5,148 nucleotides of DNA from an uncultured Clostridia bacterium (GTDB lineage: Bacteria; Bacillota; Clostridia; Oscillospirales; Ruminococcaceae): assembly GCA_947165805.1 (NCBI GenBank), contig CAMVBT010000197.1, positions 1 through 5,148 of the forward strand. Direction: 5' to 3'. The notes under the pieces were generated by a model that was given only the letters and a program-made list of their open reading frames with translations, was not told the DNA's origin and searched no databases. Positions within the stretch are counted from its first letter, which is position 1. Each line of letters starts with the position of its first letter. Below, one piece after another: positions 1 through 4,392 of this stretch. The translations under genes and the position numbers were made by a program.

Positions 1-447
1 CAGCGCCGGGGGCTCGCCGCCGGTAACGACATAATCCCCCGTCGATACCTCCTCAAACGCCAGCTCATCGAGCACGCGCTTGTCCACGCCCTCGTAATGC
101 CCGCAGAGGATTATCAGGTCGTCCTCGGCGGCAAGCTCCTTGACGAGCTGCTGGTCGAGCTTTTTGCCCTGCGGAGACATATATATCAGCCTCGGAGCGG
201 CTTTTTCCCCGAGCGTCTTTTTTATTGCCATTATGCAGTCATAGATAGGCTGCGCCTGCATGACCATTCCCGTGCCGCCGCCGTAGGCCTTGTCGTCCAC
301 GCGGCGGTGCTTGTTGAGAGTATATTTCCGTATGTTATGGCACTTTATCTTCACCGCTTTCGACTTGCGGGCTCTGCCTATCACGCTCGTTCTCAGCACC
401 GCGTAGCACATCTCCGGGAACAGCGTCGCTATGTTAATCCTTATCAT
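1..447 (-). CDS. trmD: tRNA (guanine(37)-N1)-methyltransferase TrmD, 3' part missing (window edge)
   Basis: Cytoplasmic SPOUT-class enzyme that transfers a methyl group from S-adenosylmethionine to N1 of G37, next to the anticodon, which prevents +1 frameshifting. I translated the minus strand by hand from the ATG at 447; 149 codons are open to the window edge, against roughly 240 for a full-length protein. Family motifs seen: MIRINIATLFPEM at the N-terminus, DDKAYGGGTGMVM (51-63), YMSPQGKKLDQ (89-99), CGHYEGVDKRV (115-125) and STGDYVVTGGEPPAL (135-149), which belongs to the trefoil-knot SAM site. Two positions differ from what I recall as usual: T in place of I in SIGDY, and DKR in place of DER. 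The catalytic Asp of the C-terminal half lies outside the window. The start overlaps the last 14 nt of rimM, and its GAGGAG ribosome binding site lies inside rimM, seven nt before the ATG, so the two are probably translationally coupled. Confidence 0.95.
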   Translation of the reverse strand, partial: MIRINIATLFPEMCYAVLRTSVIGRARKSKAVKIKCHNIRKYTLNKHRRVDDKAYGGGTGMVMQAQPIYDCIMAIKKTLGEKAAPRLIYMSPQGKKLDQQLVKELAAEDDLIILCGHYEGVDKRVLDELAFEEVSTGDYVVTGGEPPAL

Positions 448-967
448 CTTTTATCTCCTCGGGGTCGAACAATCCGTCAAGCGGGCGTATCGTGAGCCTG
501 CCGCCGTCTATGTCGGTCTCCAGCAGCACCTCGGGTATGGCGGGGAACATAAGCTGCCCGCCGGAGGGCGTCTTTACCGAGTACACATCGGCGGTGCCGT
601 TCTGGTAGATGTCGTCAACCTTGCCGTAGAGCTTTCCGGTGTCAGCGTCGTACACTTCCAGCCCTATGATATCCTGTATGAACCATGTATCCGCGGGCAG
701 CTCGATATCATCGCGGTCGAAATACAGCATCTTCCCTATCAGCTTTTCCGCGTCCTCGGGGGTGTCGACACCCCTGAGCTTCAGCACCGCGACGTCGCTT
801 TTCAGGTAGCGCGCCTTCTGAGGCCGGACGGGCGTATGCTCCTTCCCGAGATACAGCGTTTCAAAATCGCAGAGCATCTCCGGCTCGTCGCAGTAGTACT
901 GCACGCGCACCTCGCCTTTCAGCCCCTGCAATTTGGTTATCTTTCCTATTTCAAGAAACTTCCGCAT
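434..967 (-). CDS. rimM: 16S rRNA processing protein RimM
   Basis: Assembly factor for the 30S subunit; in characterised bacteria it binds ribosomal protein S19 and helps mature the 16S 3' (head) domain. The 177-residue product is of normal length. The N-terminal RimM beta-barrel covers about residues 5-86 (GKITKLQGLKGEVRV at 8-22, a signature stretch). The PRC-barrel domain covers about 93-167 (TWFIQDIIGLEVYDADTGKLYG). The start at 967 is supported by a GGGGGAG ribosome binding site at 974-980, six nt from the ATG. It lies 18 nt after the lipoprotein stop and overlaps trmD by 14 nt, so all three are probably co-transcribed. The rimM-trmD pairing is very common across bacteria. Nothing in the sequence suggests loss of function. 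Confidence 0.95.
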   Translation of the reverse strand: MRKFLEIGKITKLQGLKGEVRVQYYCDEPEMLCDFETLYLGKEHTPVRPQKARYLKSDVAVLKLRGVDTPEDAEKLIGKMLYFDRDDIELPADTWFIQDIIGLEVYDADTGKLYGKVDDIYQNGTADVYSVKTPSGGQLMFPAIPEVLLETDIDGGRLTIRPLDGLFDPEEIKDDKD

Positions 968-985
968 TATATTCTCCCCCGCTCA

Positions 986-1912
986 TTATGAGCTTCCTTT
1001 TTTGGTCTCAAAAATATAATCATACTGGAATTTATGATCCGACAGTCTTTCCGTGCAGACATATATGCTTGTCACTTTCATATCCGAAACTCTGAGCACG
1101 GCATATTGCCGTTCGCCGTTTTCCGGCTCGAGTATGTATGCGCGGTCAAGATCGTAGGGATATGAGCTTGTCGCGTGCCAGCCGTTCGGTTTCCCGAGCC
1201 TGTCCGCCATTGCGGACAGCGGCACCTCGCCGCCGTATTCCTCACGGCACGCCTCCGCCGCTTCAACGATCTCTTCCTTTGTATATACCCTGTCCAGCTC
1301 CGGATCGAACATATACAGCCACCCGTACAGCAGACGCGCATCATAGTTATTGTTCAGATCGCATAACAGCGGTCTTGTCTCGTCCTTGTTCAGGTAACTG
1401 TACTCCGCAGCAGCGCTCAGTGACCTTATCCGGAATTTCGTGACGCCGACCTCGCCCGGATCGAGCTCATTCGTATAGCAGATACTCACGGAAATAGTGT
1501 AATACTTCCCGTCAAGCAGGATATATGCGCCGTTTGAAGCGGTGTTTATACTTTTGCCGCCATCGGTCCGTCTTTCTCCGGTGCTTGCCCCGTACAGCTC
1601 CGAAAGATCGACGCTTTCGGAGGAAAATCCCCCGGGGTACGCTTTCAAGAAGTCATCGAGCAGGTCGTCAAAGCCGTCCTGATTATATATATTCGGCGCG
1701 AACATCTTTTTCAGCGCTTCGCGGTCGCCTGCGTCGGCTGCCGCCACAAGCTCATTGACCGCTTCTTCGACCGCGTAATTGTCGTTATACAGCCAGCTGT
1801 GCCGCCACCTGTCCGGCGCGTTCTCATAATGCACCCACGGCAGAAGCCCGCACGAACACAGAGACACGGCCAGTATTATGAGCGCGGATACAGCGCATAT
1901 CCTTTTTCTCAT
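986..1912 (-). CDS. Predicted lipoprotein of unknown function (possibly DUF5104-like), first gene of the rimM-trmD unit
   Basis: I do not recognise a defined function. The 308-residue product begins MRKRICAVSALIILAVSLCSCG: a basic n-region, a hydrophobic core, and a lipobox LCSC that puts the lipidated cysteine at residue 21. It is therefore probably anchored to the outer face of the cytoplasmic membrane. Residues about 45-165 (DAGDREALKKMFAP, NGAYILLDGKYYTISVSICY, DPGEVGVTKFRIRS) resemble, from memory, the clostridial DUF5104 lipoprotein domain. Residues about 210-290 contain RLGKPNG and a predicted beta-hairpin (AYILEPENGERQYAVLRV then MKVTSIYV), suggesting a second small alpha/beta domain. 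I chose the ATG at 1912, not the in-frame ATG at 2209, because AAGGAG (1922-1927) sits nine nt before it and the signal peptide starts there. The upstream 99 codons look like non-coding DNA and cover the mraZ promoter. The gene is close-packed with rimM (18-nt gap). Confidence 0.85.
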   Translation of the reverse strand: MRKRICAVSALIILAVSLCSCGLLPWVHYENAPDRWRHSWLYNDNYAVEEAVNELVAAADAGDREALKKMFAPNIYNQDGFDDLLDDFLKAYPGGFSSESVDLSELYGASTGERRTDGGKSINTASNGAYILLDGKYYTISVSICYTNELDPGEVGVTKFRIRSLSAAAEYSYLNKDETRPLLCDLNNNYDARLLYGWLYMFDPELDRVYTKEEIVEAAEACREEYGGEVPLSAMADRLGKPNGWHATSSYPYDLDRAYILEPENGERQYAVLRVSDMKVTSIYVCTERLSDHKFQYDYIFETKKGSS

Positions 1913-1947
1913 GTTGCCGTACTCCTTGACCCGATATATTATAGAAT

Positions 1948-1956
1948 AGTATAGCA
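1948..1956 (-). promoter_or_regulatory. Predicted extended -10 promoter for the lipoprotein-rimM-trmD unit
   Basis: Reading the minus strand, TGCTATACT matches the extended -10 pattern TG-n-TATAAT with one mismatch. No good -35 hexamer is seen 17 bp upstream, which is acceptable for extended -10 promoters. Transcription would start near 1941, giving a leader of about 29 nt that includes the AAGGAG at 1922-1927. A second TATAAT on the same strand lies a few bases downstream, within 1936-1943, but it has no -35 or TG element. This is a pattern match only. Confidence 0.5.
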
Positions 1957-2032
1957 TATTCCGGCCAAAAATAAAAGTACATTTCCGCGCCCCCGCGAGA
2001 TCGGGCGAATTATCTGCTTTTCGGAACAGACC

Positions 2033-2076
2033 ACAAAATGTTGTGCCCGGTCTTTTAAGCGCATACAACATTTTGT
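2033..2076. repeat. 12-bp perfect inverted repeat with quasi-palindromic arms
   Basis: ACAAAATGTTGT (2033-2044) is the exact reverse complement of ACAACATTTTGT (2065-2076), separated by 20 nt. Each arm is itself a dyad, ACAA-N4-TTGT, with 10 of 12 positions self-complementary. A third copy of that dyad (2085-2096) follows. The self-symmetry of each arm favours a set of protein-binding half-site dimers over a simple hairpin, but a hairpin or cruciform is also possible. There is no T-run that would make it a terminator. Confidence 0.75.
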
Positions 2077-2084
2077 AAAATGTG

Positions 2085-2096
2085 ACAATTTTTTGT
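2085..2096. promoter_or_regulatory. Third ACAA-N4-TTGT dyad, candidate operator
   Basis: ACAATTTTTTGT shares the outer ACAA/TTGT dyad with the two arms at 2033-2044 and 2065-2076. The start-to-start spacings are 32 and 20 bp, close to three and two helical turns, so all three would face roughly the same side of the DNA. The cognate regulator is not identifiable from the window. Confidence 0.4.
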
Positions 2097-2195
2097 GAAT
2101 ACATTTCAAAATCGCACGCTGAATTTTGTTTAAAATAACCAAAAACCGGTTTGAAAGTTTTATGCTTTTTAGTCTGCCAAATATTTAATTGAGTC

Positions 2196-2224
2196 TTGAT
2201 TTTTCCCATGGGGCAGTGTATAAT
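2196..2224 (+). promoter_or_regulatory. Predicted sigma-A type promoter of the mraZ-rsmH-ftsL-pbp unit
   Basis: TTGATT (2196-2201) and a perfect TATAAT (2219-2224) are separated by exactly 17 bp, which is optimal for the housekeeping sigma factor. Transcription would begin near 2231, giving an mraZ leader of about 150 nt. The spacer contains the palindrome CCCATGGG (2205-2212), including a TGGGG like the element bound by MraZ in Escherichia coli. No competing promoter of similar quality was seen before mraZ. Confidence 0.75.
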
Positions 2225-2278
2225 GTAATTAATGTGGTGAATTTTCTACTTTTCTGCCTAAAAGTTCATTTTTTAACC

Positions 2279-2287
2279 TTATCCACA
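2279..2287 (+). promoter_or_regulatory. Perfect DnaA box
   Basis: TTATCCACA matches the DnaA-box consensus TTATNCACA at all nine positions. It lies about 50 nt downstream of the predicted mraZ transcription start. It is followed by three weaker 9-mers of the TTTTCAACA type (2291-2299 on this strand, 2325-2333 and 2334-2342 on the other), each two or three bases from consensus. This suggests a cluster, not a chance single box. Confidence 0.6.
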
Positions 2288-2288
2288 G

Positions 2289-2344
2289 AGTTTTCAACAG
2301 GTTTATAAGAAAATATGCCCGATCTGTTGAAAGTGTTGAAAACT
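2289..2344 (+). repeat. Inverted and tandem 9-mer repeats in the mraZ leader
   Basis: TTTTCAACA at 2291-2299 recurs in inverse orientation as two abutting copies, TGTTGAAAG (2325-2333) and TGTTGAAAA (2334-2342). As RNA, the left copy can pair with either right copy: 9 bp (2292-2300 with 2324-2332) or 11 bp (2289-2299 with 2334-2344). The two stems cannot form together. As DNA, the copies are candidate DnaA-binding 9-mers. Confidence 0.7.
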
Positions 2345-2367
2345 TCAAGACAAAAATACCGCACCGG

Positions 2368-2373
2368 AAGGAG
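2368..2373 (+). promoter_or_regulatory. Ribosome binding site that decides the mraZ start
   Basis: AAGGAG lies directly against the ATG at 2374 with zero spacing, too close for normal initiation. It lies nine nt before the in-frame TTG at 2383. No other purine-rich site is seen upstream. The TTG is therefore the more likely start codon. Confidence 0.7.
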
Positions 2374-2382
2374 ATGAGAGCA

Positions 2383-2808
2383 TTGCGCGGCGAATTCAAA
2401 AGCACACTTGACGCCAAGGGACGTATGAACTTCCCCGTGAAGATACGCGACGAGCTGGGCAGTGTCTTTATGGTCTCCAAAACGGTCAGCGACGGCCCCG
2501 CAAGCCTCACCCTCTACACCAAGGAGGACTGGGACGAGCTGGAGAGAAAGCTCAATGAGCTGCCGCAGACAAAGACATCGGTACTGCGCAGGTTCCTGAT
2601 AACCAGCGCGTTCGAGATAGAGCCCGACAAGCAGGGCAGAGCCCTTATCCCGCCGCCGCTGCGCGAACACGCCGGCCTGAAGGACGACATAGTCATCGTC
2701 GGAGTAGGAAAGCGCGCCGAGATATGGGACAAGTCCGCGTGGGACAATATGAACAGCACGATCGACACCACGGAGCTCGTGAACGTGGCTATGGAGCTGG
2801 AGCTGTAA
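2383..2808 (+). CDS. mraZ: Transcriptional regulator MraZ
   Basis: DNA-binding protein of the SpoVT/AbrB-like fold that in E. coli and mycoplasmas binds repeats in its own promoter and controls the dcw operon; it forms ring-shaped oligomers. From the TTG start the product is 141 residues, normal for the family. It shows the expected tandem MraZ repeats: GEFKSTLDAKGRMNFPVKIRDELG (residues 3-26, D-x-K-G-R signature) and FEIEPDKQGRALIPPPLREHAGL (77-99, D-x-Q-G-R), followed by IVIVGVGKRAEIWDKSAWD. The alternative ATG at 2374 would add three residues but abuts the ribosome binding site. Homologues typically begin MF-x-G, which fits a start close to the LRGEF stretch. It is the first gene of the plus-strand unit, one nt before rsmH. 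Confidence 0.95.
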   Translation: MRGEFKSTLDAKGRMNFPVKIRDELGSVFMVSKTVSDGPASLTLYTKEDWDELERKLNELPQTKTSVLRRFLITSAFEIEPDKQGRALIPPPLREHAGLKDDIVIVGVGKRAEIWDKSAWDNMNSTIDTTELVNVAMELEL

Positions 2809-2809
2809 T

Positions 2810-3730
2810 ATGGAGTTTTCACATAAGTCCGTGCTCCTCATGCCTGCGGTGGACGGGCTCGCGGTGAAAGAAGGCGGCATCTACGCCGACTGCACCACCG
2901 GTGGAGGCGGACACAGCCTTGAGATAGCAAAACGGCTCGGGAACGGGAAGCTCGTGTGCTTCGACCGCGACCCCGAGGCGATAGAGGCCGCAAAAAAGCG
3001 CCTCGCGGACTACTCGCCGATATTTGTGGAACGCAATTTCAGCGAGATCGCGGACGCGTTCCGTGAGCTCGGGCTGGACAGGCTCGACGGCGCGATCATG
3101 GACCTCGGCGTTTCGTCACATCAGCTCGATGACCCGGAGCGTGGCTTTTCCTTTCACAGCGACGCGCCGCTCGATATGAGAATGAGCGGTGAGGGCATGA
3201 GCGCCCGCGACGTCGTGAACGAATACCCGGAGGACAAGCTCTCGCAGATACTCTTCGACTACGGCGAGGAGAAATTCGCCCGCGGCATCGCCCGCGGCAT
3301 AGTTCAGGCGAGACTCACGGCTCCGATAGAGACCACCGGAGAGCTGGCGGAGATAATCAAGCGGAACGTTCCGCTGAAAGTAAGAAAAGAGAAGAACCCC
3401 TGCCGCAAGACCTTTCAGGCGATACGCATAGAGGTCAACGGCGAGCTTGAAGCGCTCACAAAGGCGCTCGACGATATATTTGAGCTGTTGTCGCCGGGAG
3501 GAAGGCTGTCGGTGATAACATTCCACTCACTCGAAGACAGGATAGTAAAACAGAAGTTCAGAAGTCTGCTGGAGGGCTGCACCTGCCCGAAGGACTTCCC
3601 CGTGTGCGTGTGTGGGAAGAAGCCGAGGGCTCTCGCGGTAACGAGAAAGCCGATAACGGCGGACGAGGACGAGCTTGCGGAGAACCCCCGCAGCAGGAGC
3701 GCAAAACTCAGGATAATAGAAAAGCTGTAG
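2810..3730 (+). CDS. rsmH: 16S rRNA (cytosine(1402)-N4)-methyltransferase RsmH (MraW)
   Basis: Cytoplasmic SAM-dependent methyltransferase that adds the N4-methyl group to C1402 in the decoding centre of 16S rRNA. The 306-residue product is full length. Motifs seen: HKSVLL (5-10), the SAM-binding loop DCTTGGGGHS (27-36), FDRDPEA (51-57), MDLGVSSHQLDDPERGFSF (97-115), NPCRKTFQAIRIEVNGELEAL (196-215) and ITFHSLEDRIVK (236-247). Two Cys-x-Cys pairs, CTC (257-259) and CVC (266-268), form the cysteine cluster common near the C-terminus of this family. The start at 2810 is one nt after the mraZ stop, with GGAG (2799-2802) inside mraZ seven nt upstream, so translation is probably coupled. Its place between mraZ and ftsL is the standard dcw order. 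Confidence 0.97.
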   Translation: MEFSHKSVLLMPAVDGLAVKEGGIYADCTTGGGGHSLEIAKRLGNGKLVCFDRDPEAIEAAKKRLADYSPIFVERNFSEIADAFRELGLDRLDGAIMDLGVSSHQLDDPERGFSFHSDAPLDMRMSGEGMSARDVVNEYPEDKLSQILFDYGEEKFARGIARGIVQARLTAPIETTGELAEIIKRNVPLKVRKEKNPCRKTFQAIRIEVNGELEALTKALDDIFELLSPGGRLSVITFHSLEDRIVKQKFRSLLEGCTCPKDFPVCVCGKKPRALAVTRKPITADEDELAENPRSRSAKLRIIEKL

Positions 3731-3752
3731 CTCCGAAGAAGGAAGGATATCA

Positions 3753-4265
3753 ATGTACGACCATAACAGCAACCTTGCGTACGACCTCTCGCTGTTCGAT
3801 ACCGACGAAGAATACGAACAGCGGCGCAGAGAACGCGAAAAGCAGCGTGCGGAACGTGAAAAAATAAAGATATCGCAGAAAAAATCCATAGGCAGGAACG
3901 GAAGCGTTGTCACGGTAATAGCGGCATCGGTATTTTGTCTTGCCGTGGCTTTTTCGGTTTTGTACAGCAAGCTCCAGATATCCGAATACACGACGATGAT
4001 AAGCGAGACAAAGAACGAGATCGAACAGATGGAGCGAGACAACATAAGGCTGCGTTCGGAGCTCGACAGTATGTACACGCTCGATAACGTCGAACAGGTC
4101 GCGTCGCAGGAGCTCGGGCTTCAGAAAACACAGAGCTCACAGATAACATATATCACGATGAACACCGAGGAAATGACCGAGGTCGCGGAGGAAAACACAA
4201 ACATCTTCGTTTCGATCAAGAACTGGTTCTACGATATCCTCGATTATCTCGGCTTCAAGGCATAA
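3753..4265 (+). CDS. ftsL: FtsL-like septum-site divisome protein
   Basis: Bitopic membrane protein predicted to join the FtsL-DivIC-FtsQ/DivIB complex that activates septal cell wall synthesis. The 170 residues read as a highly charged cytoplasmic N-terminus (about 1-50, with RRREREKQRAEREK at 24-37), one membrane span (about 52-71), and an extracytoplasmic coiled coil (about 72-106) with heptad-like ISETKNEIEQMERDNIRLRSEL. Then comes NVEQVASQELGLQK (112-125), matching the FtsL/DivIC pattern in which a helix ends in an A-x-x-x-LG motif. The family is weakly conserved in sequence, so the call rests on architecture plus position between rsmH and the PBP gene. It is longer than the roughly 117-residue Bacillus FtsL because of a C-terminal tail (about 126-170) ending in an aromatic amphipathic stretch. 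AAGGA (3743-3747) lies five nt before the ATG. Confidence 0.88.
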   Translation: MYDHNSNLAYDLSLFDTDEEYEQRRREREKQRAEREKIKISQKKSIGRNGSVVTVIAASVFCLAVAFSVLYSKLQISEYTTMISETKNEIEQMERDNIRLRSELDSMYTLDNVEQVASQELGLQKTQSSQITYITMNTEEMTEVAEENTNIFVSIKNWFYDILDYLGFKA

Positions 4266-4315
4266 ACCTGTACAAGTTCAAATATAATTTAATGCGGACG
4301 CGCTCCGCACACTTA

Positions 4316-4344
4316 CGGCTGCAATATTTAACGATTTGCAGCCG
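4316..4344 (+). repeat. 9-bp perfect inverted repeat (hairpin candidate) between ftsL and pbp
   Basis: CGGCTGCAA and TTGCAGCCG are exact reverse complements around an 11-nt AT-rich loop. In RNA this is a stable stem. The missing T-tail argues against a strong terminator. RNA stabilisation, processing or weak attenuation remain open. Confidence 0.6.
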
Positions 4345-4381
4345 AATTGTTTCAAAAAAGGAGATGCACCCCGACGGGTGC

Positions 4382-4385
4382 GAGG
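4382..4385 (+). promoter_or_regulatory. Ribosome binding site of the PBP gene, flanked by a hairpin and a second upstream site
   Basis: GAGG lies seven nt before the ATG at 4393 and sits immediately 3' of the GCACCC/GGGTGC stem (4366-4381). A longer Shine-Dalgarno match, AAAAGGAG, ends at 4363, some 29 nt before the ATG. Folding the stem would remove 16 nt and bring that stronger site to about 13 nt from the start. Which site is used cannot be settled from sequence. Confidence 0.5.
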
Positions 4386-4392
4386 TATAAAC

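Larger units (their letters stand above)
1913..2382. other. Divergent intergenic regulatory region
   Basis: About 470 nt without a credible gene, AT-rich relative to both flanks, separating the lipoprotein-rimM-trmD unit (leftward) from the mraZ unit (rightward). In order from the left it holds the lipoprotein ribosome binding site and promoter, three ACAA-N4-TTGT dyads (2033-2096), a perfect palindrome AAACCGGTTT (2143-2152), the mraZ promoter (2196-2224), tandem TAATGT 9-mers (2221-2238), a cluster of DnaA-box-like 9-mers (2279-2342) and the mraZ ribosome binding site. Open frames crossing it have no ribosome binding sites and no recognisable protein features. Confidence 0.8.
4266..4392 (+). 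other. Structured ftsL-pbp intergenic gap
   Basis: This 127-nt gap interrupts an otherwise tight cluster. It holds three inverted repeats: TGCGGA/TCCGCA (4293-4309, loop of five), CGGCTGCAA/TTGCAGCCG (4316-4344, nine perfect base pairs, loop of 11) and GCACCC/GGGTGC (4366-4381, loop of four). The second is followed by AATTGTTTC, not a real T-run, so it is not a convincing intrinsic terminator. An isolated TATAAT (4283-4288) has no -35 partner. Confidence 0.7.

Noticed and set aside
97..991. Plus-strand open frames opposite trmD and rimM (132 and 186 residues)
   Set aside because: They lie antisense to two clearly recognised genes and have no ribosome binding sites or recognisable domains.
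2060..2088. Second minus-strand promoter, TTGTCA-17-TATGCG
   Set aside because: The -35 matches five of six, but the -10 shares only three bases with TATAAT. The extended -10 nearer the gene is better.
2093..2110. Rex-type redox operator beginning TTGTGAA
   Set aside because: The right half reads TTTCAAA where TTCACAA is expected, with three mismatches, so the palindrome is not there.
1913..2209. Extension of the lipoprotein frame to an ATG at 2209 (407 residues)
   Set aside because: No ribosome binding site at 2209. The extension would bury the lipoprotein signal sequence at residue 100, lacks any protein-like pattern, and overlaps the mraZ promoter.
4283..4288. Internal promoter before the PBP gene (TATAAT)
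   Set aside because: No -35 hexamer at 16-18 bp and no TG extension. AT-rich spacers give such hexamers by chance.
4316..4352. Intrinsic terminator after ftsL
   Set aside because: The stem is good but the tail is AATTGTTTC, with no run of T, and it would cut off the essential PBP gene.
4364..4390. Eight-codon leader peptide ATG CAC ... TAA before the PBP gene
   Set aside because: Its ATG directly abuts the Shine-Dalgarno with zero spacing, and the peptide has no run of a regulatory amino acid.
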